Positions 15,009 through 23,100 of a stretch of 32,347 nt of DNA are shown here, one piece after another; position 1 is the stretch's first letter; each line of letters opens with the position of its first letter. The stretch is taken from assembly GCA_964490725.1 (NCBI GenBank), contig CAZBDU010000063.1, positions 1 through 32,347 on the forward strand, written 5' to 3'. The DNA comes from CAZBDU01 sp964490725 (GTDB lineage: Bacteria; Spirochaetota; Spirochaetia; SZUA-6; DRHE01). The notes under the pieces were generated by a model. The model was not told the origin of the DNA. It saw nothing but the letters and a program-made list of their open reading frames with translations, and ran no database searches. A program made the translations under genes and the position numbers.

Positions 15009-16880
15009 ATGAAACACCTGCTTTCGATTCTGATCGTGTGCGCGGTCCTGGCGCCCGCCTCTTCCTGGAGCGCAGGTGCGGCCGAGTCCGCCTCTTCCAG
15101 CGCACGGAGCATCTACCTGGCCCAGCGGGGCCTCATCGTGCCGCCGGGGGAGATCCACATCGACTCCCACATTGCCAGCGTGGACTACCACTACCCCACG
15201 CCCGAGTCTTCCCTCGGGGTGACCATGTACTGCGGCAACCGCCAGATCTCCACCCAGGGTCAGGAGGAGATCATCCAGATCGGCATTCAGGCGGGGAGGA
15301 TGGAGTTTGAAAAGCTGCCTCCCATGAACCTGGCCTTCGTCATTGACCACAGCGGCTCCATGGCCGAAGCGGACAAGCTGGCCTGGGTGAAAAGCTCCTT
15401 CGACATCTTCATCGAGCGGGTGCGGCCGGTGGACTACGTGTCCCTGGTGATCTTCAACCAGAACGCCGAGGTGGTGTTTCCCGCCACCAGGATGGACTCC
15501 CGGCTCATCCGCGAGCGCTTCCGGGCCGCGGTCCACTCCATCCGGGCGGAGGGGAACACGAACATCCGGGGCGGGCTGGAGCTGGGTGGCCTGGAAGTGA
15601 TGAAAAACCTGAACCGGGAGTACACCAACCGGGTGATGTTCCTCTCTGACGGGCAGGACACCTGCGGAAACACCCATGCGGACATCCTCACGGTGGCCGA
15701 CAGATTCCACGCCCAGGGGGTCACCCTCTCCACCATCGGGCTGGGCCGGAGCTTCGACCTGGAGCTCATGGTGCAGATGGGGAAGACAGGCGGTGGAAGC
15801 TCCCGCTTCATCTCCGGCCGCGAGGAAATGGAGAAGACCTTCGGATCCGAGCTGGACCGCATGGTGGTGCCGGTGGCGCGCAACCTGGACATGACCCTGG
15901 AGCTCCTGGTGGACGCGGACATTCTGGGTACCTGGGGCTACGAGAACCGCAGAAGCGGCAACACGGTCCGCTACTATCTGCCCACCCTGCACCACGGAGA
16001 CTACGAAACGATCCTGGTCCAGGTGCGCATCCCCCGGCAGCGTTTCAGCGGCGTGATGGACGTGGCCCGCTTCACCGTGCGCTACGAAGACCTCTACGGC
16101 AACCCGCAGCAGTCCGGCCCTCACGTCCTGCAGGCCGATTTCGTGACGGGGCCGCCGGTGGCCGGTTTTTCCGACGGAATGGTTCTGCACTCGGGAACCA
16201 TGCTGCACTTCGCTCAGAGCCTCAAGGCCATCGGAGAGCTGTACTACTCCGACAAGAGCCCCGCCGGTCTCGAGCGGGCGCTGGGGCTGACCCTGGAGAG
16301 CAGGAACGAGCTGGCCAACGCCCGGATGCGCCTCGACGACACGGGCTTCGACAAACCCATCGCCATCCTCGACAGCTACGCACAGACCCTGGGAGGGGAG
16401 CTGAGGATGGCTGCAGAGGAGATCCAGGCGCGAAGGCGGGGCGCCGAGACGGCGCCGCCCGCCCCGCAGCGGTCCATCCAGGACCATTTCGTCACCCTCT
16501 GCAAAGAGATCGCCCTGGACCTGCGCGCCAAAGCCAGAGGTGTGGTGGCCGTGAGCGACTTCGCGGTTCAGGGCGCGGTGTCCCCGCGGCTGCTGTCGGA
16601 GCTGTCCGACAGGGTCTCCCTCGAGATCACCCAGGTCCGGACCGTCCGCCTGGTGCGGCCGGGCGCCATGGCCGCCGCACTGGGGAGCAGGGGCTTCACC
16701 CCCGCCGACCTGGGGGACAAGCTCAACGCCCTGGAGGTGGGCCGGGCGCTGGGTGCTGACTACATACTCACCGGCGCGGTGATGGAGATGACCGCCACTT
16801 ACGTCATCTTTTCGCGCCTCCTCAACGTGCGCAGCGGGGAGGTGGAGTCGGCGGCGCAGGTGATCGTGGCCAAGAGCTGA
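15009..16880 (+). CDS. Secreted VWA-domain protein with CsgG/FlgO-like C-terminal domain
   Basis: The 623-residue product has a signal peptide (about 1-24), a beta-rich segment, then a von Willebrand type A domain from about 106. Its metal-binding MIDAS site reads DHSGSM (D113, S115, S117) with T184 in EGNTNIRGG and D214 in FLSDGQD. After a beta-rich middle, the last 130 residues (from about 490) contain ARGVVAVSDFAVQG and ALGADYILTGAV, resembling the CsgG/FlgO-type periplasmic domain. The first start in frame is 14910, but ATG 15009 has AAGGAG seven bases before it and begins a clean signal peptide. It should act in the periplasm or on the surface in protein binding. The fusion of the two domains is unusual; partner and function are unknown. 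Confidence 0.85.
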   Translation: MKHLLSILIVCAVLAPASSWSAGAAESASSSARSIYLAQRGLIVPPGEIHIDSHIASVDYHYPTPESSLGVTMYCGNRQISTQGQEEIIQIGIQAGRMEFEKLPPMNLAFVIDHSGSMAEADKLAWVKSSFDIFIERVRPVDYVSLVIFNQNAEVVFPATRMDSRLIRERFRAAVHSIRAEGNTNIRGGLELGGLEVMKNLNREYTNRVMFLSDGQDTCGNTHADILTVADRFHAQGVTLSTIGLGRSFDLELMVQMGKTGGGSSRFISGREEMEKTFGSELDRMVVPVARNLDMTLELLVDADILGTWGYENRRSGNTVRYYLPTLHHGDYETILVQVRIPRQRFSGVMDVARFTVRYEDLYGNPQQSGPHVLQADFVTGPPVAGFSDGMVLHSGTMLHFAQSLKAIGELYYSDKSPAGLERALGLTLESRNELANARMRLDDTGFDKPIAILDSYAQTLGGELRMAAEEIQARRRGAETAPPAPQRSIQDHFVTLCKEIALDLRAKARGVVAVSDFAVQGAVSPRLLSELSDRVSLEITQVRTVRLVRPGAMAAALGSRGFTPADLGDKLNALEVGRALGADYILTGAVMEMTATYVIFSRLLNVRSGEVESAAQVIVAKS

Positions 16881-17183
16881 CGGCCGCCGGTTCAGTCAGG
16901 AAGCGGTGGTGTGCGGGCCGCGGCCCTGGCCGGAGGCGCAAGCCCCGGGCCGGGCGCCTCGGCCGCGTTCGGTGACGCCGCTCGGGGTCGCTCAGCTCAG
17001 TGGGGCAGCATGACACACCTCGGCGGCGCGGCTGGGTCAACAAGCCCCGCCGCCGGCCCCGGGGCTCCGACGGCAAGCCGGCTCCTTCCCCAAAGCATCT
17101 CCCGGGAATGACTTGCACGACGGACCGTGGTATCCTTCTTGCACGACAGTAAGTGCGGCGGCGGCAGCGGCGCGGTTTTAGGT
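16881..17183. other. Intergenic region with direct repeat before the DnaJ-like gene
   Basis: This GC-rich gap holds no coding region I can support. CTTGCACGAC occurs twice, at 17112-17121 and 17138-17147, 26 bases apart, flanking TGGTATCCT, which looks like an extended -10. It may be a second promoter or an operator; no CIRCE (HrcA) palindrome is visible. Confidence 0.45.
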
Positions 17184-17212
17184 TTGACCGCGCCTCCAGC
17201 CGTTCGTACACT
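17184..17212 (+). promoter_or_regulatory. Candidate promoter for the DnaJ-like gene
   Basis: TTGACC (17184-17189) and TACACT (17207-17212) are 17 bases apart; the start would lie near 17219, about 14 bases before the ATG at 17233. Confidence 0.5.
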
Positions 17213-17232
17213 AGATGATGGGATAACGGCCG

Positions 17233-18243
17233 ATGGCAGTAAAGTTTCAAGACTACTACGAGATCCTGGGCGTGCCCCGCACGGCCAGTCAGGACGACAT
17301 TGCGTCCGCCTACCGCAAGCTGGCGCGGAAATACCATCCAGACGTGAACAAGAGCCCCGAAGCCGAGGACAAGTTCAAGCGCATCGGCGAGGCCTACGAG
17401 GTGCTCCGCGACCCGCAGAAGCGCAAACGCTACGACACGCTGGGCGAGAACTGGCAGCAGGGCCAGGACTTCAGCCCGCCGCCGGGCTGGGAGTCGTTCT
17501 TCGGCGGGCGCTCGCGTGGCTCCCGCGGCGGCGGCCGTGTCTTCGAGTTCCGCGATTTCGGCGACGTGGGAGACGCCTTCCGCGGGACCGGTTTCAGCGA
17601 CTTCTTCGAGATGCTCTTCGGCGGCGGCCTGGGCGGCTTCGGCGCATCCGGCGGAGCGGGCCCACGCGGGGCCGGCCCGCGAGGTGCGGCCGGCCAGGAT
17701 CACGAAGCGGAAATCACCATCAACCTGGAGGAAGCCTACAACGGCGGCAGGAGGACCATCACCCTGGAGGCCCGGGAGCCGCGGCGCAACGGGCGCCCCT
17801 CCAGGAGCACCAGGACCCTGGAGGTGACCATCCCGGCGGGGACCACCGACGGGACGCGCCTGCGCCTGCGGGGTCAGGGCTCCCCGAGCGCACCCGGCGG
17901 ACGGCCGGGGGACCTGTATCTGCAGATCCACATCGCTCCGCACCCGGTCTTCCGCGTCAACGGGCCCGATCTGGAGGCCGAGGTGCCCGTGACTCCGGCC
18001 GAAGCGGCCCTGGGGGGGCGCATCGAGGTGCCCATCGTCGGCGGCAAGGCGGCGCTCACCCTCCCGGCCGGCAGCCCCAGCGGCAGGCGGCTGCGCCTGC
18101 GCGGCAAGGGACTGAAGCGGCGCGACGGCGGCCGCGGCGACCTGTACGCCGTCCTCAAGATCGTGGTGCCCCAGACGCTGACGCCCCTGGAAAGGGAGCT
18201 GTATGAGCGGCTGGCCCGGGAGTCCTCCTTCAACCCGCGCTGA
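17233..18243 (+). CDS. DnaJ-class co-chaperone (CbpA-like, no zinc fingers)
   Basis: The 336-residue product has an N-terminal J domain with the HPD tripeptide at 35-37, which stimulates the ATPase of DnaK. A Gly/Phe-rich linker follows (about 85-155), then the two C-terminal beta-barrel substrate-binding domains (IPAGTTDGTRLRLRGQG and LPAGSPSGRRLRLRGKG). The four CxxCxGxG zinc-finger repeats of true DnaJ are absent, as in CbpA and DnaJB-type proteins. No dnaK is adjacent, so it acts as an auxiliary co-chaperone. A later, shorter start is unlikely because the J domain begins at KFQDYYEILGV. Confidence 0.92.
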   Translation: MAVKFQDYYEILGVPRTASQDDIASAYRKLARKYHPDVNKSPEAEDKFKRIGEAYEVLRDPQKRKRYDTLGENWQQGQDFSPPPGWESFFGGRSRGSRGGGRVFEFRDFGDVGDAFRGTGFSDFFEMLFGGGLGGFGASGGAGPRGAGPRGAAGQDHEAEITINLEEAYNGGRRTITLEAREPRRNGRPSRSTRTLEVTIPAGTTDGTRLRLRGQGSPSAPGGRPGDLYLQIHIAPHPVFRVNGPDLEAEVPVTPAEAALGGRIEVPIVGGKAALTLPAGSPSGRRLRLRGKGLKRRDGGRGDLYAVLKIVVPQTLTPLERELYERLARESSFNPR

Positions 18244-18339
18244 CAACCCGCGCTGAGCGCGATCCACGCTGAGCTGCCTTGTCGAGGCGCCCGATTGGCC
18301 GCCGGCGGCCGTCCCTGGAGCAGCCGGCGGAGTCACGTC

Positions 18340-18368
18340 TTGTCCGCACCCCGACGGGTTAGTACCTT
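18340..18368 (+). promoter_or_regulatory. Candidate promoter for the 18378 gene
   Basis: TTGTCC (18340-18345) and TACCTT (18363-18368) are 17 bases apart. The -10 ends 9 bases before the ATG, giving a leader of about two bases, and there is no Shine-Dalgarno sequence. Confidence 0.4.
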
Positions 18369-18377
18369 GAACATGCG

Positions 18378-19457
18378 ATGCCCGCGCAGATCAGCCACAT
18401 CCTGTTTGCGGAAGACTCCCTCCGCGCCTCGCTTGGGGAGGAGGCGGAGCGCATCCTGCGCTCCCGGGGCGCCGTCTTTCGCTTTGCGGCCCAGGGGCCG
18501 GACTTCTTCTACCACAACCAGCGCACCCGTCCCTCCGGGCTGAAGTTCGGCATTGCCGTGCACCGTGAGGGCTTCGGCAGGGTGGTGGCGCAGATGGTGG
18601 CGGAGGCCCGCCACCTGCGCGAGCAGTCCGACGGCGCGGCCCTGGATTCTCTGGAGGCCTACATCCTGGGGTTCACCACCCATGCGGTGCTGGATCGCAA
18701 GACCCACCCCTTCGTGAACTACTTCTCCGGCTGGACCGACGCCAGGCCGGACAGCCACAGGTACTACCGCTGCCACGCCTTCTTGGAACGCATCCTGGAC
18801 GTGCTTCTGCTCCGCCACCGGCGGGGCACGGACATCGCGGACTACTCGGTGCTCCCTCTGGTGAGCTGCGGCGAGCGGCTCCCCTACACCGTCGTCAAGG
18901 CGCTGGTGAAGGCCCTGCAGGCGAGCTACCCCAGGATGCACTACAAGTCCCTGGACCGCCGCCGCATCGACAACGCCTACACGGACACGATCTCCTTCTA
19001 CACCTTCAGCGACCCGCAGGCCCCGGAGGAGTATCGCCGCATCGCCTACTTGCGGGACACCACCGACGACCACCGGCGGCGGCTGGCGCTGTTTCACCCT
19101 CGCTCTATTCCCGCAGACGTGGACTTCCTGAACCTGCAGGGGCGCGAGTGGTGCCATCCCTGCAGCGACCGGATCCGCTCGCAGGCCAGCTTCCTGGAGC
19201 TCTACGAGCAAGCGCTGGAGCGGGCCGTGCCCATGCTTCGCTCTCTGGCGGAGATCCTGCGCCGGGGAGGCGCCGCCGATTCCCCCTCGGCCGATTCCCC
19301 CTCGGTTGAATCCCTGGTGGGAAACGAGTCGTTGGGAAGCGGCTTCGATGCCACGGATCCCTGCACCCTGCGCTACTCGGATCCCCTGCCTCTCCCCGAG
19401 CTGATCGACGAGCTGTACCGGCAGCGCGAGCAGGCAGCCTCCAGCCGCTCCGCCTGA
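18378..19457 (+). CDS. Zinc-dependent phospholipase C-like protein
   Basis: The 359-residue product resembles the zinc-dependent phospholipase C family. Metal-ligand candidates run in the right order: H7 (QISHILF), D42 and H46 (GPDFFYH), H62, and the signature H102-x3-D106-x3-H110 (THAVLDRKTHPF). The C-terminal third, from about 285, is low in similarity and contains a short repeat of ADSPS. No signal peptide is visible, so it is probably cytoplasmic. Proteins of this kind are usually annotated as hypothetical. The ATG at 18378 is preceded by no ribosome-binding site but by a close promoter, so it may be leaderless. The gene precedes the FliG-like gene by 62 bases, which holds its own promoter. 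Confidence 0.75.
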   Translation: MPAQISHILFAEDSLRASLGEEAERILRSRGAVFRFAAQGPDFFYHNQRTRPSGLKFGIAVHREGFGRVVAQMVAEARHLREQSDGAALDSLEAYILGFTTHAVLDRKTHPFVNYFSGWTDARPDSHRYYRCHAFLERILDVLLLRHRRGTDIADYSVLPLVSCGERLPYTVVKALVKALQASYPRMHYKSLDRRRIDNAYTDTISFYTFSDPQAPEEYRRIAYLRDTTDDHRRRLALFHPRSIPADVDFLNLQGREWCHPCSDRIRSQASFLELYEQALERAVPMLRSLAEILRRGGAADSPSADSPSVESLVGNESLGSGFDATDPCTLRYSDPLPLPELIDELYRQREQAASSRSA

Positions 19458-19482
19458 GCCGGAGGCCACCGCCCCCCCGCAA

Positions 19483-19511
19483 TTGACCCTCCAGGGGGCC
19501 GATGCTATCAT
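19483..19511 (+). promoter_or_regulatory. Candidate promoter for the FliG-like gene
   Basis: TTGACC (19483-19488) and TATCAT (19506-19511) are 17 bases apart. The -10 ends 8 bases before the chosen ATG at 19520, predicting a leaderless transcript. An upstream in-frame ATG at 19502 would lie inside the -10 and cannot be used from this promoter. Confidence 0.5.
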
Positions 19512-19519
19512 GGGCAGCC

Positions 19520-20530
19520 ATGAAGGCCGACGATCCCCGGGACAAGGGTTACGGGAAGGCCGCCCGCTTCCTCACCCTGCTCGGCAAGGAGCAGGCCGCC
19601 TCAGTGATGAAGCACCTCAGCGAGGAGGAGGTGGCGGGCATCAGCGAGGAGATCGCCCGGCTCGACAAGGTGGACAGCCGGGAGGCGGCGCGGATTCTGG
19701 AAGAGTTCGGCTACCTGATGAAGACCCGCGACCTGGTGGCGCGAGGCGGAGTGGAGCTCGCAGAGCGCATCCTCACGGACGCCTTCGGGGAGGAGCGCGC
19801 CGCCGCCATGGTGGACCGGATCAGGGCCCGCACGGCTCCCCATCCCTTCGCCTTTCTCATGGACCTGGACATCGAACAGGTGAGGCTCCTGCTCCGCAGG
19901 GAGTCTGCCCCGGTCCTGTCGGTGATTCTGCCGCACCTCAGCCCGGAGCGGGCCGCCCAGATCCTGGAATCGATGCCCCACGAGCTCCAGCAGGAGGTGG
20001 TGCGGCGCATGGCGAGGCTGGAGCGGATCTCCCCGGAGGTGCTGCGCCGCGCCGAAGGCGCCCTCAAAGAAAAGATCCGCGAGCAGGGGGAGATCGTCAC
20101 CCAGGAGATCGACGGGCCGGAGGTGCTGGCCGAGATATTGAAAAAGATGGGTTCGGCGAGCGAATCCCGGATCCTCGCCGACCTGCAGAGCCACGACGAG
20201 GCCCTGGCCGCGGAGATCGAAAAGAAGCTGTTCACCCTGGACGTCCTGCTCAGCCTCACCGACCGCGACCTGCAGGCTGTCCTGCGGGACTACTCCGAAC
20301 GGGAGCTCGCCCTCCTGTGCAAGGGACTCAGCCAGGCGCAGGTGGAGCGCCTGAAGGCGGGCGTCTCCGGCCGCCGCTGGGAGATGGTCCAGGAAGAGTC
20401 GGCCTCCCTGGGGGCGGTCTTCCGCTCGGAGGTGGAGCGGGCGGTGGAGGAGTTTCTGGCGGACATCCGGGCGCGGCGCGATCGGGGCGACATCAGCATC
20501 GCCGGGGACGACGACCAGATGGTGCGCTGA
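19520..20530 (+). CDS. FliG-like protein (FliG1-type paralogue)
   Basis: The 336-residue product has FliG-type tandem helical layout: KAARFLTLLGKEQAASVMKHL and ISEEIARLD near the N-terminus, a middle domain and a C-terminal helical domain. In FliG proteins that drive motor switching the middle domain carries EHPQ; here the matching place reads ESAP (128-131, before VLSVILPHLSPERAAQIL). The C-terminal torque-helix charge pattern is also hard to recognise. Spirochaetes usually have two FliG proteins, and this one looks like the divergent FliG1 rather than the motor FliG2. It is not in a flagellar operon; the nearest genes are unrelated. ATG 19520 is preferred over 19502 from the promoter position and homology. 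The asnS gene follows after 36 bases. Confidence 0.85.
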   Translation: MKADDPRDKGYGKAARFLTLLGKEQAASVMKHLSEEEVAGISEEIARLDKVDSREAARILEEFGYLMKTRDLVARGGVELAERILTDAFGEERAAAMVDRIRARTAPHPFAFLMDLDIEQVRLLLRRESAPVLSVILPHLSPERAAQILESMPHELQQEVVRRMARLERISPEVLRRAEGALKEKIREQGEIVTQEIDGPEVLAEILKKMGSASESRILADLQSHDEALAAEIEKKLFTLDVLLSLTDRDLQAVLRDYSERELALLCKGLSQAQVERLKAGVSGRRWEMVQEESASLGAVFRSEVERAVEEFLADIRARRDRGDISIAGDDDQMVR

Positions 20531-20566
20531 ACGCGCACGGCAGACCTACACGGAACGGGACGAATC

Positions 20567-21865
20567 ATGCAGAGAGTGCTCATTGCGGAGGTTGGCGATC
20601 ACGTCGGTCAGGAGGTGGAGATAGCCGGCTGGCTCTACAACCTCCGCTCCAAGGGCAAGATCCATTTCCTGCAGCTGCGCGACGGCAGCGGCCGCATCCA
20701 AGGGGTGGCCGTGCAGGGAGAATGCCAGGCGTCCGCCTTTCAGGCCATCCAGGCCCTGAAGATGGAGGCGTCCCTCCTGGCGCGCGGCACCGTGCGGCGC
20801 GACGAGCGCTCGCCGGGCGGCTACGAGCTCTCCGTGCATTCCGTGACGGTGGTGCAGAACCCCGGAGAGGACTTTCCCATCGCCAAGAAGGAGCACGGCG
20901 TGGACTTCCTGCTGGAGAACCGCCACCTGTGGCTGCGCTCCTCCAGGCAGGAGGCGATCATGCGGGTTCGCCATCGCACGGCCGCCGCCCTGCGCGCCTT
21001 CTTCGACCGCAAGGGGTTCATCCTGGTGGACACTCCCATCCTGACGGGGGCGATCGGCGAGAGCTCCTCCTCCCTGTTCTCCCTGGAGTACTTCGACCTG
21101 GGCAGCGCCTACCTGGCGCAGACCGGGCAGCTCTACCTGGAGGCGGCCTGCATGGCCTTCGGCAAGGTGTTCAACTTCGGGCCCACCTTCCGGGCGGAGA
21201 AATCCAAGACCCGGCGGCACCTCACGGAGTTCTGGATGCTGGAGGCCGAGATGGCCTACACGGACAACGCCGGCAACATGGACCTGCAGGAGGAGATGAT
21301 CGTCTCCGTGGTGGAGGAGGTCCTGGAAAGCTGCTCCCGGGAGCTTGCGGCCCTGGGACGGGACGTGGAGAAGCTGCGGGCGGTGCGGCTGCCCTTCCCC
21401 CGCCTGGACTACGGGGAGGCCATCGAGCGCCTGCGGGCGGCTGGCTACGACAGCCAGTGGGGCTCGGATCTGGGGGCGGAGGAGGAGACCTACCTGGCCA
21501 GCCAGCAGGACAGGCCAGTGTTCATCACCAACTACCCCAGGGCGGCCAAGGCCTTCTACATGAAGGAAAATCCCGACAACCCGGACACGGTGCTGTGCGC
21601 CGACCTGCTGGCCCCGGAAGGCTACGGGGAGATCATCGGCGGCTCCCAGCGCGAGGACGACCTGGACAAGCTCCTGGCCCGCATCCGGGAGGAGAAGCTG
21701 CCGGAGCAGTCCTACCAGTGGTACCTGGAGCTGCGGCGCTTCGGCTCCGTGCCCCACGCGGGGTTCGGCCTGGGGCTGGAGCGCACCGTGACCTGGCTGA
21801 CGGGGATTCACCACATCAGGGAGGCCATCCCCTTCCCGCGCACCCTGAGCCGCCTCTACCCCTAA
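20567..21865 (+). CDS. asnS: Asparaginyl-tRNA synthetase
   Basis: The 432-residue class IIb synthetase charges tRNA-Asn with asparagine. It has the N-terminal OB-fold anticodon-binding domain (EVEIAGWLYNLRSKGKIHFL), motif 2-type GKVFNFGPTFRAEKSKTRRH and motif 3 GFGLGLERTVTWLTGI. EFWMLEAEMA and QTGQLYLEAACMAFGK favour AsnRS over AspRS. Length is normal for the family. It starts at ATG 20567 with only a weak GGAACGGGAC upstream, and is probably co-transcribed with the FliG-like gene. Confidence 0.95.
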   Translation: MQRVLIAEVGDHVGQEVEIAGWLYNLRSKGKIHFLQLRDGSGRIQGVAVQGECQASAFQAIQALKMEASLLARGTVRRDERSPGGYELSVHSVTVVQNPGEDFPIAKKEHGVDFLLENRHLWLRSSRQEAIMRVRHRTAAALRAFFDRKGFILVDTPILTGAIGESSSSLFSLEYFDLGSAYLAQTGQLYLEAACMAFGKVFNFGPTFRAEKSKTRRHLTEFWMLEAEMAYTDNAGNMDLQEEMIVSVVEEVLESCSRELAALGRDVEKLRAVRLPFPRLDYGEAIERLRAAGYDSQWGSDLGAEEETYLASQQDRPVFITNYPRAAKAFYMKENPDNPDTVLCADLLAPEGYGEIIGGSQREDDLDKLLARIREEKLPEQSYQWYLELRRFGSVPHAGFGLGLERTVTWLTGIHHIREAIPFPRTLSRLYP

Positions 21866-21912
21866 AGAAGCCTCGCCGCCGGGACCGCAGGCGGGGGGCG
21901 GAGACCGCCCGG

Positions 21913-21942
21913 TTGCCTGGGGCGGCGATCCTGTGATATGCA
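21913..21942 (+). promoter_or_regulatory. Weak candidate promoter for the TM2 gene
   Basis: TTGCCT (21913-21918) and TATGCA (21937-21942) are 18 bases apart. The predicted leader of about 12 bases contains a G-run, AGGGGGG, immediately before the start. Confidence 0.3.
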
Positions 21943-21960
21943 TTGGTCCAGGGGGGTGCG

Positions 21961-22443
21961 ATGTACAGGACGTCCACGGCCTATCTGCTGTGGCTGGTTT
22001 CGGGGTTTGGCTGTCTGGGCTTTCACCGCTTCTACCTGGGCCGCATCGGCACCGGGCTGCTGTGGATGTTCACCGTAGGCCTGGGCGGGATCGGCGGCCT
22101 GGTGGATCTGTTCTACATCCCTACCATGGTGCGGGACTCCAACCTGAGGCTGCGCTACCGGCAGGCGCTCCTGGGGGAGCCCGCGTTCCGCCCGGCGGCC
22201 GGAGCCGAGCCGGCGAAGGAATCCCTGGAGAAGGTGATCCTGCGCACCGCCCGCAAGAACCGCGGCGCGGTCACCCCCGGAGAGGTGGCGCTGGAGGGGG
22301 ACATCCCCATCGATCAGGCCAAAAAAGCGCTGGAGAAGCTGGTGAGCGAGGGCTACGCGGAGATGCGCATCCGCAAGTCCGGGGTGATCGCCTACGTCTT
22401 TCCGGAGTTCGGCGAAGAAGAGGAGGGCTACGAGGAGCTCTGA
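21961..22443 (+). CDS. TM2-domain membrane protein with winged-helix-like C-terminus
   Basis: The 160-residue product begins with a TM2 domain: two hydrophobic segments (about 8-25 and 29-53) around the conserved GFHRFYLGRIGTGLL motif and DLFYIPTMV. A linker leads to a soluble domain (about 88-150) with VTPGEVALEGDIPIDQAKK and GVIAYVFPEF, then an acidic tail. That domain matches the C-terminus of the 74-553 protein. The ATG at 21961 has AGGGGGGTG directly upstream; a TTG in frame at 21943 is less likely. TM2 proteins are small integral membrane proteins of unknown function. It lies 95 bases after asnS. Confidence 0.88.
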   Translation: MYRTSTAYLLWLVSGFGCLGFHRFYLGRIGTGLLWMFTVGLGGIGGLVDLFYIPTMVRDSNLRLRYRQALLGEPAFRPAAGAEPAKESLEKVILRTARKNRGAVTPGEVALEGDIPIDQAKKALEKLVSEGYAEMRIRKSGVIAYVFPEFGEEEEGYEEL

Positions 22444-22484
22444 CCTGCCGCTGGCCGCGCCCGGGGCGGCCGGATCCTAGCTGC

Positions 22485-22589
22485 CTGAAATGTCGCCGGC
22501 GATGCGCTACACTAGGATCGCCGGCCAAGACTATCCAAGTGCTATAGAACCAAGTTGTGTTTTGACGACTCGCGTGCGGGAGGTATGAA
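22485..22589 (+). promoter_or_regulatory. Promoter and conserved leader of the small lipoprotein gene
   Basis: CTGAAA (22485-22490) and TACACT (22508-22513) are 17 bases apart, giving a start near 22520 and a leader of about 70 bases. From about 22528 to the ATG the leader is nearly the same as the one at 23144-23203, ending in GACTCGCGTGCGGGAGGTA. CCAAGT is repeated within it (22535-22540 and 22550-22555). A small hairpin in CTCGCGTGCGGG would cover the ribosome-binding site. Confidence 0.6.
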
Positions 22590-23027
22590 ATGGAGCGTCT
22601 TCTGCGGCTCGCCGCAGTGGTCTGCGTGGTTGCTGTGACGCTTCTGCTGCTGGGGTGCCCGTTGGATGGGCCGACAGATCAGCCGCCATCAAACCAGCCG
22701 CCGGAGCCGGTGACCGCCGGCTGGAAAGCCGCCGGGCCCGGCACCACCAGCGGGACGGTCACCCAGGCGCCTTCTTACGTCTACTCCAACACGACCTACT
22801 ACTACCAGCTCCAGGTCCCGGGCGACCCCGACGGGGATGCGGTCGCCATCAAGTCCAGTGTGCTCCCCGCCTGGCTAGCCCTGGACGGCGCTACCGGCCT
22901 GGTCACCATCGCCGGTTTGACGCCGCGGGGAACCACGGCGGCGGTGGACTTCTGGAGCGAGGACGCCCTGGGCGCCGGCACCAGCGCCTCCCCGTACCAG
23001 GTGACGTTCACCATCGTAGGAGGCTGA
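22590..23027 (+). CDS. Small lipoprotein with an Ig-like domain
   Basis: The 145-residue product has a signal peptide with lipobox LLGC (cysteine 23) and a Pro-rich linker. One domain of about 110 residues follows, from NQPPEPVTAGW to the end (TFTIVGG). This domain is nearly identical to residues 435-545 of the LruC-domain lipoprotein, with PGTTSGTVTQ and SNTTYYYQLQVPGDPDGDAV shared without change. The DPDGDAV and LPAWLALDGATGLVTI segments suggest a putative Ig-fold (He_PIG/cadherin-like) with calcium. GGGAGG lies about eight bases before the ATG. It looks like a free-standing copy of the C-terminal domain of its neighbour. Confidence 0.85.
   Translation: MERLLRLAAVVCVVAVTLLLLGCPLDGPTDQPPSNQPPEPVTAGWKAAGPGTTSGTVTQAPSYVYSNTTYYYQLQVPGDPDGDAVAIKSSVLPAWLALDGATGLVTIAGLTPRGTTAAVDFWSEDALGAGTSASPYQVTFTIVGG
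22692..23027 (+). repeat. Duplicated 336-bp Ig-like domain sequence, copy 1
   Basis: This stretch matches 24506-24841 at very high nucleotide identity, with long runs unchanged (for example ACGTCTACTCCAACACGACC), and the same in-frame length of 336 bp ending at a stop codon in both. The differences are clustered in the middle third. Confidence 0.9.
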
Positions 23028-23100
23028 GAGCCGGGGCGCTTGCGACTGCGGGGCGCGGGCCGGAGAGGCGAGCGGCCTGCCGGAAAATACTGAGATTCCC

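Noticed and set aside
22562..22590. TTGACG close to the small lipoprotein start as a promoter.
   Set aside because: No -10 at suitable spacing, and the segment belongs to the conserved leader.
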